From NCBI RefSeq assembly GCF_000183135.1, contig NC_014734.1:310001-374000 (forward strand): a DNA stretch of 64,000 nucleotides. Direction: 5' to 3'. The notes under the pieces were generated by a model. The model saw only the letters and a program-made list of their open reading frames with translations. It searched no databases and had not been told where the DNA came from. Positions 18,423 through 27,100 of the stretch are shown here, one piece after another. This DNA is from Paludibacter propionicigenes WB4. GTDB lineage: Bacteria; Bacteroidota; Bacteroidia; Bacteroidales; Paludibacteraceae. The position numbers were made by a program, and so were the translations under genes. Within the stretch, counting starts at the first letter, position 1, and each line of letters starts with the position of its first letter.

Positions 18423-20057
18423 CTATTCCATCATTGCTACATGTTCACTTTCTATAGGTGCTGAACCTTTCTTTTTGGATTTGAGCAATAAGATAGGAAT
18501 GAAACCAAGTATGGAGATAAACGCCGCAATCAGAAAGTCGTCGTTAATGCCCTGTATGTAGGCTTGCGAACTTACGTTCGACATTAATAGGCTCTGACCT
18601 TGTTTTAGCGCAGTGCTAAATGAGCCTCCGCCATGTTGCTGAATGTAATAAGCCATGTTCTTTGTAATGGTCTTAAACGATTCTGAACCAGACAGCACCG
18701 AGCCTCCATACATTTGGGCATGAAAGTTTACACGGGCAGTCAAAATTGTAGATAACAGCGCCACACCAAGACTACCTCCGATTTGACGAATGGTATTCAT
18801 AATTCCCGAAGCCTGCGCCATTTTCTCACGTGGAATAGTAAGCAAAGACAAAGTGCTCAATGGTGTAAAAATCAGCCCCATGCCTAATCCTCTAAGATAC
18901 AGTGATGTCATGATGTAATCATGTTCGGTGAACAACGACAATTCTGAATTAAGGAAGAAACTTACAACCAATAGACCTACTCCGGCAATGATTGGCACTT
19001 TGGGATTTACTTTATCTGAGAACCAACCTGAAATAGGGGAGAAGAGTCCCTGAATTATACCTACCGGTAGAAAAACGGCTCCCGACTGCAAGGCCGTATA
19101 TCCCAGCGAATTTTGTAAGAAAAGCGGCAGTAAAAATGTGCTACCGAACATTCCGATACTAAATACAAACATCAGCAAATTACTCATAGCAAAGTTGCGG
19201 TCTTTCAACAGACGCAAATCAAGCAACGGGTACTTTGTTGTAAGTTCGCGGGTTAAGAATACTGTAAATGCTATTCCTGAAATTGCAAAACAGGCCAGAA
19301 TGTAAGGAGCGGTCCAACCTGCTGAATTTGTTTGTGCATTTCCCTCTGACAGTGCATAAAGTAATACAGGCAAGAAAATGATGACGGATATAAAACCTAT
19401 ATAATCGAACTTACGGGCATTCTTGCTTACAAATTCACGCTGTATAAGTATGGTAAACAGAAGAGCCAGAATTCCTACAGGAACATTTACGTCAAAGATT
19501 AATTGCCACGAGAAATTATCTACCAGATAACCTCCGATAAGCGGTCCGAAAGAAACGGATGCTGCCGCGGCAATTGCCCAGAACCCGAGCGCCACACCAC
19601 GTTGTTTAAGCGGAAATTCGCGGGTAATAATGGCCATACCAAGTGGTTGAACAGTTCCTGCACCAATTCCCTGAATAACGCGTGAAATTATCAGTGTACT
19701 TTCGTCATTAGACAAACCGCAGAGCAAAGAACCTAAAGTAAAGAGAAATAATCCCCAAAAATAAACTCTTTTGTACCCGAATTTGTCGGCCAGCCATCCT
19801 GAAGTCGGAAGCATTGCTGCCATTGAAAGCATGTAAGCTGTGATCACCCATTGTATGGTCGATAACCCTACTCCGAATGATGACATGATTTTAGGTAAGC
19901 TTACATTCACAATGGTGCTGTCTAATACCACCATAAATGTCCCCACCATGATGTTGGCTAATACAAACCACTTGTATGTAGGGCTTTTCGGGTGATATAT
20001 AGAGCTATTGCTTCTGAGTTTACGGCGTAGTCTATGTGTATTTGATATTTTACGCAT
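18423..20057 (-). CDS. DHA2-family MFS drug transporter (EmrB-like)
   Basis: A 544-residue, roughly 14-span inner-membrane proton antiporter. The N-terminal basic segment is followed by VVLDSTIVNVSLP (DHA2 motif) in the first helix. Motif A, GWLADKFGYKRVY, lies near residue 84, and RVIQGIGAGTVQPLG is a motif-B-like segment. It starts 2 bp after the emrA stop, implying translational coupling. With EmrA and the TolC homologue it forms a tripartite pump; the substrate is unknown. Confidence 0.93.
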   Translation of the reverse strand: MRKISNTHRLRRKLRSNSSIYHPKSPTYKWFVLANIMVGTFMVVLDSTIVNVSLPKIMSSFGVGLSTIQWVITAYMLSMAAMLPTSGWLADKFGYKRVYFWGLFLFTLGSLLCGLSNDESTLIISRVIQGIGAGTVQPLGMAIITREFPLKQRGVALGFWAIAAAASVSFGPLIGGYLVDNFSWQLIFDVNVPVGILALLFTILIQREFVSKNARKFDYIGFISVIIFLPVLLYALSEGNAQTNSAGWTAPYILACFAISGIAFTVFLTRELTTKYPLLDLRLLKDRNFAMSNLLMFVFSIGMFGSTFLLPLFLQNSLGYTALQSGAVFLPVGIIQGLFSPISGWFSDKVNPKVPIIAGVGLLVVSFFLNSELSLFTEHDYIMTSLYLRGLGMGLIFTPLSTLSLLTIPREKMAQASGIMNTIRQIGGSLGVALLSTILTARVNFHAQMYGGSVLSGSESFKTITKNMAYYIQQHGGGSFSTALKQGQSLLMSNVSSQAYIQGINDDFLIAAFISILGFIPILLLKSKKKGSAPIESEHVAMME

Positions 20058-20059
20058 TC

Positions 20060-21055
20060 TTATTTTATGATTTTAACTACAGCTGACATGCCGGTTAAAA
20101 GTTTAAACGATGAAAGTTGTTTTTGACCTTCAGTTCCATCAATTGAAATTTTTATAGCAACACGTTGGGTAACTTTAGTAAAGTTGCCTGATGCATTATT
20201 GGGTGGAATTAATGAAAATTGAGAAGCTGTAGTTGAGCCTACTGTAAATACTTTTCCTGTAAATACGACGTCAGGATAGGTGTCCAATGTAAACTTGGCC
20301 TTTTGTCCTACGTGCAATGTTTCCATTTTTGTTTCTTCCAGATAGACCAGAATCCAGAACTTGCTATTGTTGTTTATGGTGTAGATAGATTGACTTGGTT
20401 GAGCAATATCACCTGCCAGTAACCAACGTTTTGCAACAACACCGCTTACCGGAGCGTAAAGGCGAGTATTGCTCAATTGAGTTGAGATTACACCAATCTG
20501 AGCTTGTGCACTGGCAATGGCTGTTTCGGCACTCTTGATTTGTGTTTTAGAAACAAGTAACTGAGCTTTAGCAGCATCTAGTTGTGCTTGTGCTGTTTCC
20601 TGTGTTTTTAAAGAATGTTCGTATTGTTCTTTGGTGGTGACACCTCCCGAATATTGCGCTTTTGAGCGGGCAAAGTCTTCTTTTGCTTTCTCAAGTGCAA
20701 TTTCAAGCACCTTAATGTTCTTCTGGTCAAATTGATATTTGGCTTCAGTTTGTACTTTATTGGCTTCAGTTTGTACTTTTGAAGCTAAAACCTGTTGTTT
20801 CTGAGCCAGCAGATCTACGCTGTCAATTTCGGCCAGCAATTGTCCTTCCTTCACCGAATCACCTTCTTCAACGTATTGTTTGCTTATACGACCCATGATT
20901 TTCGGACTAACCGAAACATTGTCTGATGCTACCACAGCATCATCAGTCTTAATATAGCTAGCATAATCTATGTACCAATAGATTGAACCAATAACCACCA
21001 GTAAAATAACCGCACCCAGCGGAATGTAAATTTTCCAGTCTTTTTTCTTTTTCAT
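20060..21055 (-). CDS. HlyD/EmrA-family membrane fusion protein
   Basis: The periplasmic adaptor of the tripartite pump, 331 residues. One N-terminal membrane span (about 9-29) is followed by the first half of the lipoyl-like domain (DDAVVASDNVSVSPKIMGRI). A coiled-coil hairpin (about 75-190) precedes the second half, SNTRLYAPVSGVVAKRW, and a C-terminal beta-barrel part. It lies between marR and emrB. Confidence 0.93.
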   Translation of the reverse strand: MKKKKDWKIYIPLGAVILLVVIGSIYWYIDYASYIKTDDAVVASDNVSVSPKIMGRISKQYVEEGDSVKEGQLLAEIDSVDLLAQKQQVLASKVQTEANKVQTEAKYQFDQKNIKVLEIALEKAKEDFARSKAQYSGGVTTKEQYEHSLKTQETAQAQLDAAKAQLLVSKTQIKSAETAIASAQAQIGVISTQLSNTRLYAPVSGVVAKRWLLAGDIAQPSQSIYTINNNSKFWILVYLEETKMETLHVGQKAKFTLDTYPDVVFTGKVFTVGSTTASQFSLIPPNNASGNFTKVTQRVAIKISIDGTEGQKQLSSFKLLTGMSAVVKIIK

Positions 21056-21088
21056 ATACCTAAATTTGATTTTAATTGTATTAATATA

Positions 21089-21571
21089 TTATTTTATTTT
21101 ACAGCAAGATGAGTCGGTTTTATTATCAACAAAAATTTCCATGAGGATTTCTTTTAAATGTTGCGATGCTTGTGCTAGAATTTTTATTTTTTCTTCATCA
21201 AGTAGTTCCAGTCTCACTCTCATTTCCTGACTTATTTCTTGCTTTATGACATTGAAATCTTCAGTGCCTTTTGGGGTTACCTGCACATAGACCAGTCGAC
21301 GGTCTTTCGGATCGAAAAGGCGTTCCACCATTTCTTCCAGAATCAGTTTGTCAACTAAGGCAGTAATATGTGGTTTTGGCATCGATAGCTTACAACCAAT
21401 TTCTGACATTGATAATTTGCCATGTCGTGTTAGAATACCCAATACGTATAGAGATCCGGGGTTAAGATTTGTTTTAGATCGGATGGATCTTGTAAAACTC
21501 TTTGTTAGAAGTGGATGTATCGAAATTAAGTTTTCAATAACTGAATCAATTGAAATAATATTATCCGGCAT
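21089..21571 (-). CDS. MarR-family transcriptional regulator
   Basis: A 160-residue winged-helix regulator. The recognition region LSMSEIGCKLSMPKPHITALVDKL spans about residues 54-77, and the wing DPKDRRLVYVQVTPKG follows. It is first in the efflux operon and 33 bp upstream of emrA, so it probably represses the operon and responds to pump substrates, as MarR/EmrR regulators do. The inducer is unknown. Confidence 0.93.
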   Translation of the reverse strand: MPDNIISIDSVIENLISIHPLLTKSFTRSIRSKTNLNPGSLYVLGILTRHGKLSMSEIGCKLSMPKPHITALVDKLILEEMVERLFDPKDRRLVYVQVTPKGTEDFNVIKQEISQEMRVRLELLDEEKIKILAQASQHLKEILMEIFVDNKTDSSCCKIK

Positions 21572-21910
21572 TTTGTTTTGTTTTGATAATGGTTACAAAA
21601 GTATAACTATTTTCTGGATGTAATTGTTCACTTTGCAATGTTTAACGTAAATGTAACATTTATCAATAGACAAAATTACAGATTATGAACATATTCTAAC
21701 AAGTAAAAATCGATGAACGAAGGATTATCGCCTTTGAATTATGAAAATAGCAAGTCAGAGTAAATATAAAAACAAACTTTTAGAAACTCTAATTTTAAAC
21801 TTTCAGAAAAACAGCGTCATTAAAGATGCAGATTTATCCGAATCGTATCGAAATAAATCAACCTCACGGTGTTTCTCCGAAAAATAAGTTAGAAACATTT
21901 CATTTTTTTC
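21572..21910. other. Divergent intergenic region between marR and thrS
   Basis: On the minus strand TACTTTTG (21603-21596) is a likely marR -7 box, 25 bp before its start. A 48-codon ORF (21741-21887, plus strand) exists but has no supporting feature. No T-box leader is evident; none is expected in Bacteroidota. Confidence 0.45.
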
Positions 21911-21918
21911 TATCTTTG
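21911..21918 (+). promoter_or_regulatory. -7 box of thrS
   Basis: TATCTTTG matches TAnnTTTG 42 bp before the thrS ATG. No good TTTG element is seen at the usual distance upstream. Confidence 0.55.
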
Positions 21919-21960
21919 CAACTCAAAATTTAAAAACCATTTGTAAGGTTCAAAAAACGT

Positions 21961-23907
21961 ATGATTAAAGTAACATTCCCCGACGGTTCGGTTCGCGAAT
22001 TTGCCAAAGGCATAACCGGACTGCAACTAGCTGAAAGTATCAGCTCCCGACTGGCACAAGAAGTGCTTGCTATCACAGTAAATGATGAAATTTGGGACTT
22101 AACCCGCCCTATCGAAACCGATGCAGCCATTAAATTGCATAAATGGGATGATGAAGAAGCCAAGCATGCATTTTGGCATTCATCTGCTCACCTTATGGCC
22201 GAAGCCCTTCAGGAATTGTATCCGGGCATTAAGTTCGGTATTGGTCCGGCTATCGAAAACGGTTTCTACTACGATGTAGATCCGGGTGAAGTTTCCATTA
22301 AAGAAGGTGATTTACCTGTCATTGAAGCTAAAATGCTGGAACTAGCCCAGCGTAAAGAGGCTATTGTTCGTAGCGATATTAGTAAAGCTGATGCACTGAA
22401 ACGCTTTGGTGATATTGGCGAAGTATATAAAACAGAAATGATTGAAGCGTTGGAAGACGGCAAAATTACACTCTATACACAAGGTAATTTTACAGATCTT
22501 TGTCGTGGACCTCACTTACCGAATACAGGCGATATTAAAGCTATCAAGGTGCTTAGCGTAGCAGGTGCTTACTGGCGTGGTGACGAAAAACGTAAGATGT
22601 TGACTCGTTTGTACGGTATTACTTTCCCAAAAAAGAAAATGCTCGATGAGTATTTGGTTTTGTTGGAAGAAGCTAAGAAACGTGACCACCGTAAGATTGG
22701 TAAAGAGCTGGAATTGTTTATGTTCTCCGAAATGGTTGGCAAGGGGCTTCCCATGTGGTTACCACGTGGAACAGCGTTGCGCTTGCGTTTGGAAGATTTC
22801 TTAAAGAAGATCCAACGCCGTTTCGATTACCAACAGGTAATGACTCCGCATATCGGAAACAAACAACTGTATGTGACTTCCGGTCACTATGCGAAATACG
22901 GAAAAGATTCATTCCAACCGATACATACACCCGAAGAAGGTGAAGAATACCTGTTGAAACCAATGAACTGTCCGCATCACTGCGAAATTTATAAATTCAA
23001 ACCTCGTTCTTACAAAGAATTACCTGTTCGCTTGGCCGAATTTGGTACGGTTTATCGCTATGAACAAAGCGGTGAGCTACACGGACTGACTCGTGTACGA
23101 AGCTTTACACAGGATGATGCGCATATCTTCTGTCGTCCCGATCAGGTGAAAGATGAGTTCTTGAAAGTAATGGATATTATCTTTATTATTTTCAATGCAT
23201 TGGAGTTTGAAAACTTTGAAGCTCAGATTTCGTTACGCGATCCAAATAACCGCGAAAAATACATAGGTTCAGACGAGAACTGGGAAAAAGCCGAACAATC
23301 CATTATTGAGGCTTGTGCCGAAAAAGGATTGAAAGCCCGTGTTGAAACCGGCGAAGCTGCTTTTTACGGTCCGAAACTTGACTTTATGGTTCGCGATGCC
23401 ATCGGACGTAAGTGGCAGCTGGGAACTATTCAGGTGGATTATAACCTGCCCGAACGTTTCGAACTGGAATATACCGGCGAAGATAATCAGAAACATCGTC
23501 CGGTAATGATTCACCGTGCACCGTTTGGCTCTATGGAACGTTTTGTGGCTGTACTGATAGAACATACTGCCGGGAAATTCCCGTTGTGGTTGACTCCTGA
23601 TCAGGTAGTGATATTGCCAATCAGCGAAAAATTCAACGATTATGCATTCCAAATTGCGAAGGAAATGAACGCTCAGGATATTCGTGTGCAGGTGGATGAT
23701 CGTAACGAAAAGATTGGTCGTAAAATCCGTGATAACGAATTGAAACGTATCCCTTATATGTTGATTGTAGGCGAAAAAGAAGCTGAAAATGGGGAAGTGT
23801 CAGTACGCCGTCAGGGTGAAGGTGACAAAGGAACCATGAAGGTAGCCGATTTCTCTAAACTTATACTTGATGAAGTGGATAGCTTGGTGAATCAATACAA
23901 TAAATAA
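21961..23907 (+). CDS. thrS: Threonyl-tRNA synthetase
   Basis: It charges tRNA-Thr with threonine. The 648-residue class II synthetase has an N-terminal TGS domain (1-62), an editing domain with [11 protein letters not shown] near residue 73, a catalytic core with the zinc-site cysteine in [10 protein letters not shown], and motif 2 [21 protein letters not shown] (quoted in part). The anticodon-binding domain starts near residue 550 ([13 protein letters not shown]). Length is standard. It ends in its own terminator and is not followed by infC-rpmI-rplT. Confidence 0.98.
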   Translation: MIKVTFPDGSVREFAKGITGLQLAESISSRLAQEVLAITVNDEIWDLTRPIETDAAIKLHKWDDEEAKHAFWHSSAHLMAEALQELYPGIKFGIGPAIENGFYYDVDPGEVSIKEGDLPVIEAKMLELAQRKEAIVRSDISKADALKRFGDIGEVYKTEMIEALEDGKITLYTQGNFTDLCRGPHLPNTGDIKAIKVLSVAGAYWRGDEKRKMLTRLYGITFPKKKMLDEYLVLLEEAKKRDHRKIGKELELFMFSEMVGKGLPMWLPRGTALRLRLEDFLKKIQRRFDYQQVMTPHIGNKQLYVTSGHYAKYGKDSFQPIHTPEEGEEYLLKPMNCPHHCEIYKFKPRSYKELPVRLAEFGTVYRYEQSGELHGLTRVRSFTQDDAHIFCRPDQVKDEFLKVMDIIFIIFNALEFENFEAQISLRDPNNREKYIGSDENWEKAEQSIIEACAEKGLKARVETGEAAFYGPKLDFMVRDAIGRKWQLGTIQVDYNLPERFELEYTGEDNQKHRPVMIHRAPFGSMERFVAVLIEHTAGKFPLWLTPDQVVILPISEKFNDYAFQIAKEMNAQDIRVQVDDRNEKIGRKIRDNELKRIPYMLIVGEKEAENGEVSVRRQGEGDKGTMKVADFSKLILDEVDSLVNQYNK

Positions 23908-23936
23908 TGCACAATTCGTAATGCATAATTCATAAT

Positions 23937-23976
23937 AAAAAAACGCGAACTGAATTTAATTCGGCTCGCGTTTTTA
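23937..23976. terminator. Bidirectional terminator thrS / secreted protein
   Basis: The stem AAAACGCGA with TCGCGTTTT is flanked by A and T runs, with an inner GAATT/AATTC pairing. It serves thrS on plus and the 24 kb gene on minus. Confidence 0.85.
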
Positions 23977-23993
23977 GTATATGTGTGTTGGAT

Positions 23994-24374
23994 TTACTTT
24001 CCTCCTAAAATACCACCAAGTGTTGATTTTATTTTATTGGCAGTTGAATCTTTAACTCCAAATGATGTTTTGTTTAATTTGTCTTTGGCTACTTTAGTAA
24101 GCGTGTCCTTAACGGCTGTGTAAACCGATTTAATTATCGAGTCTTCTTTTTTTACGGTAGCAACTGTGTCTTTCACTGCAATTTTTACGGTGTCTTTCGC
24201 AACTACAGCTTTTTTAGTCGTAGTTTTTGCTTTAGCTGTTGTGGTTTTTCCTTTAGCCTTTGTGGCAGTAGTAGTTGTTTTTACTGTCTTTTTTGTAGGA
24301 GTTGCAGCTAATGCGCTTTCGGCAAAAATGGTTGCAGATAAGCACACCATCATTAAAACAAAGAGTCTTTTCAT
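23994..24374 (-). CDS. Secreted Lys/Thr/Ala-rich protein of unknown function
   Basis: A 126-residue protein with a clear signal peptide (about 1-23, ending SALA). A low-complexity segment of Lys, Thr and Ala (about 26-62) follows. An amphipathic region (65-126) contains repeated KDTVK/KDTL motifs and ends GGILGGK. It is strongly basic and likely periplasmic or surface-associated. I do not recognise a family. It resembles histone H1-like or DNA/polyanion-binding tails only in composition. Confidence 0.65.
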   Translation of the reverse strand: MKRLFVLMMVCLSATIFAESALAATPTKKTVKTTTTATKAKGKTTTAKAKTTTKKAVVAKDTVKIAVKDTVATVKKEDSIIKSVYTAVKDTLTKVAKDKLNKTSFGVKDSTANKIKSTLGGILGGK

Positions 24375-24630
24375 TATTCTATTCGTTAATTTGTTACAGA
24401 CAATCTACATGCTGATTGCCATTTTATTTTTTTTGCATATCGGTACCAGCATGCGTATACCGTCATTACTTAGCCAGGTCAATTCGCTTAACCTAAAATT
24501 TGTTTTGTGCAAAAATATGAAAAAATTGTTTTAGTTGGTTCTATTTGTTTAATTAGTGATAAAATATTCTTGCAGAATAATCTCAAACAGTTTTATTGTT
24601 ATTGGAAGTTCGGCCTTAATGTTACCAAAA
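24375..24630. other. Intergenic region, no gene seen
   Basis: AT-rich DNA upstream of the secreted Lys/Thr-rich protein. It should contain that gene's minus-strand promoter, but I could not assign one with confidence. Confidence 0.4.
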
Positions 24631-24665
24631 AAAAGTGCGAACCACATACAGTTGGTTCGCACTTT
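24631..24665 (-). terminator. Terminator of the redoxin gene
   Basis: A 13-bp perfect stem, AAAGTGCGAACCA around an 8-nt loop. The T run lies on the minus strand, 22 bp after the redoxin stop at 24688. Confidence 0.9.
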
Positions 24666-24687
24666 ATACAGAAACTGAGTTAAGGTA

Positions 24688-25302
24688 TTATTTTTTCTGT
24701 GACTTGATACTGCAACCTATAGCAACGGTTGTGCTTTGGGCAATGGGTTTGTTTGTAAGCAAGGCATCAACAGCTGCTTCTACATATTTTTGACTTACAT
24801 CAGCAGGGTTAGAATAGTTATTATCTATAGCCCCAATGTATCTTACGATATTTTTTCCGTTTTCTTTATTCAGCACAAATACGTGCGGAGTTTTTGTAGC
24901 TCCAAATAATGGATAGATTTTCTGACCATCGTCAAATAAATACGGGAATGTAAATCCTTTTTCTTTGGCTCGTACCTGCATCGCTTCAAAACTGTCTGAT
25001 GGTTCTGCTTTCGGATCGTTTGGATTAATAGCAATCACCGGATAACCCAAGTGTGCATACTTTTTATTCAGGGCTATTATTCTGTCTTCATACGCTTTAG
25101 CATACGGACAATGATTGCAGGTAAATACGACAATAAATCCTTTGGCTGAAGTGTAGTTAGCTAGTGATACTGTTTTGTTATCAATGTTTTTTAATTTGAA
25201 GTCTGCGGCACTATCACCGATTTTATATCCTTTTTCTGCCGCAACTTTTGTCTGACCGGCCATGAGTAGTAACGAAAATATAATTAATCCTATCTTTTTC
25301 AT
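24688..25302 (-). CDS. Exported thioredoxin-fold redoxin
   Basis: A 204-residue AhpC/TSA-like protein with a signal peptide (about 1-22). The active site is CNHCPYAKAY (CxxC) near residue 58. The rest of the fold includes VIAINPNDP and a Pro-containing KTPHVFVLNKE loop. Bacteroidota homologues with this CNHCPYA motif are annotated as redoxin domain proteins; the partner is unknown. It lies 13 bp downstream of a TlpA-like gene, so a two-gene periplasmic redox operon is likely. Confidence 0.88.
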   Translation of the reverse strand: MKKIGLIIFSLLLMAGQTKVAAEKGYKIGDSAADFKLKNIDNKTVSLANYTSAKGFIVVFTCNHCPYAKAYEDRIIALNKKYAHLGYPVIAINPNDPKAEPSDSFEAMQVRAKEKGFTFPYLFDDGQKIYPLFGATKTPHVFVLNKENGKNIVRYIGAIDNNYSNPADVSQKYVEAAVDALLTNKPIAQSTTVAIGCSIKSQKK

Positions 25303-25315
25303 ATTGTTTGTTGTT

Positions 25316-25816
25316 TTATAAGTATTTGTTAATGATTTGTTCCAGTTCTTTTTTGTTTAATTGACTTTCAATAAATTCTAATTTCTTTCCATTTTTGTAG
25401 AATACGGTTGCCGGAATGGCACCACTCCAGCTTTTATCAATAGCCGGTATCCATTCGTTCATACGCTTGTTGTCGTCGAGCAGATAGACATCCGCATCAA
25501 TTTTGTTTTTAATCAGAAAGGGTCGTACAAGCGTTTTTGCATCCTTTGCCATGTCCAGACTTATCAGTATCATTTTGAAATGCTGATTACTGCGGTTTGC
25601 TTTATTTACTTCCATAAATTCCGGTAACTCCAATACACAAGGCCTACACCATGTAGCCCAGAAATTGACCACATACAGTTTGTCATCGTTCTTATTCAGA
25701 ACTTTTTCTAAGTCCTCAAAGCGGACAATCTTTACCTGATATCCGCTACTTACCTTTTGTTGAGCAAAACCGTCAAGCGTAATTATTGTCAGTAAAACAA
25801 TGATATAGTATTTCAT
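25316..25816 (-). CDS. TlpA-like periplasmic thioredoxin
   Basis: With the ATG at 25816 the protein has 166 residues. An in-frame TTG six codons upstream is less likely because the ATG sits directly before a good signal peptide (MKYYIIVLLTIITLDGFAQ). The active site is WATWCRPC, typical of TlpA/ResA, and the cis-Pro is in GAIPATVFYKNGK. It would reduce or oxidise periplasmic thiols. It is first in an operon with the redoxin gene. Confidence 0.88.
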   Translation of the reverse strand: MKYYIIVLLTIITLDGFAQQKVSSGYQVKIVRFEDLEKVLNKNDDKLYVVNFWATWCRPCVLELPEFMEVNKANRSNQHFKMILISLDMAKDAKTLVRPFLIKNKIDADVYLLDDNKRMNEWIPAIDKSWSGAIPATVFYKNGKKLEFIESQLNKKELEQIINKYL

Positions 25817-25977
25817 GTTGTTTTTCTTTCTCAAACATACAGTTTCAACTGTTTGTTTGCTTACAACGATAGATAATAACCTTTACCGACGGTATTTTAA
25901 GTACAATTTGGAATTTTGGCTGCAAAATTTGCTTTTGTTTGTTTAATGCAGTCGGAATAAAATAAGTAAGCGGAATA

Positions 25978-26260
25978 ATATAATGTCGTATTATTAAAAG
26001 ATAATGGAACGCTGATTTTGCTGATTGAGCGGACTTGCCTGCGGCAGGCAGGTAAAAACGGATGATAATTAAACGGATTTAAACCTGATTTTAGTAATGC
26101 AAGCATGACATATAAGAGGTTAAACTATTGAAAATCATCTCGACTTGTCGAGATTAAAATCCGTATTAAAATCCGCTATATCAGCGTTTATCCGCGCCTG
26201 CCTGCGGTAGGCAGGTTCTAATCTTTTCCCATTTCTATATTTACTTATACGACATTATAT
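25978..26260. mobile_element. MITE-like non-coding element
   Basis: A 283-bp element bounded by a perfect 13-bp inverted repeat, ATATAATGTCGTA (25978-25990 and its complement 26248-26260). Inside are two hairpins of near-identical sequence (TGCCTGCGGCAGGCA at 26036-26050; CCTGCCTGCGGTAGGCAGG at 26197-26215). There are also AACGCTGAT/ATCAGCGTT and GCGGA/TCCGC inverted pairs and the palindrome CTCGACTTGTCGAG near 26142. No ORF in it is credible. It fills most of the gap between tlpA-like and DUF1697 genes. Similar 'ATCAGCGTTTATCCGCG' repeats occur in many Bacteroidota, as I recall. Confidence 0.6.
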
Positions 26261-26294
26261 TTATCTAAGAACTTAGTTCAAGAGAGGGATAGTG

Positions 26295-26840
26295 CTATAG
26301 TTCTTTTGCCAAAGTAAGTAATTTAGTGGTGGTGCTATGGTTGCGGGCAGTGGCGAAAATCTTTAGTTTCTTTTCGAAAAATAAGTTGGTTAGTTTGGTG
26401 TTGCCATATCCTGAAGCACAATATACGTATATGACTTTATCTCCGAAAGAGAATTCATCAGGAGTATAATCTGCCGGAATAATGTTTTTCAAAAGGCTTT
26501 GATCTGGTTTTGCCTGCAGAAAAATATAATAGCTATTTTCGGGATTTTTCTCCGGGGCTGAACTAAACTCATTGTTTGTCAGTATTTCTTCAAGCTCTTT
26601 TACCGTAATAATCACTACCTGAACATCAAATCCGAAAGTGGAGAGAATTTGTTTTGATATCTTGTTTGAAAGCCTGATAGAATCAGTTTTATTTGCCCTG
26701 AAAATAATATTCCCACTCTGAATATAGCTTTGTACATTCTCAAAGCCCATTTCGGTAAACATTAGACGCAATGCATCCATTTTGATTTTTTTATGCCCTC
26801 CCACGTTTATCCCGCGCAGCATAGAAATGTATGTAGTCAT
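26295..26840 (-). CDS. DUF1697 domain-containing protein
   Basis: A 181-residue cytosolic protein starting MTTYISMLRGINVGGHKKIKM (shown in part), the hallmark N-terminus of DUF1697. SYIQSGNIIF near residue 38 and the C-terminal TARNHSTTTKLLTLA are also conserved. No biochemical function is established for the family. It is a single gene with no operon partner. Confidence 0.9.
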   Translation of the reverse strand: MTTYISMLRGINVGGHKKIKMDALRLMFTEMGFENVQSYIQSGNIIFRANKTDSIRLSNKISKQILSTFGFDVQVVIITVKELEEILTNNEFSSAPEKNPENSYYIFLQAKPDQSLLKNIIPADYTPDEFSFGDKVIYVYCASGYGNTKLTNLFFEKKLKIFATARNHSTTTKLLTLAKEL

Positions 26841-27100
26841 TTGGTTTATAAGTGTATTATCTTGTTAAACGTTTTTCATCATCAAAACAATTGATAATGA
26901 AATATGTTTTTACACTACCGAATAAATTGAAGCTGTTTACTAAGAGAAATCTTATAATGGATTGATTCATGTTACAATTTGTAATCTGTAAAGAATAATT
27001 CATTTTTTTTCTGCTTGAACTTGCTTTTAGGCTAAAAATGTGCGGTTTATTCGGGATTTTTTACGAACTTTGTACCCCAAATATACATATAAAAATTTGA

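Noticed and set aside
21741-21887. 48-codon ORF upstream of thrS
   Set aside because: No -7 box at a suitable distance, no recognisable domain, and it ends before the thrS promoter; not a threonine-rich leader peptide.
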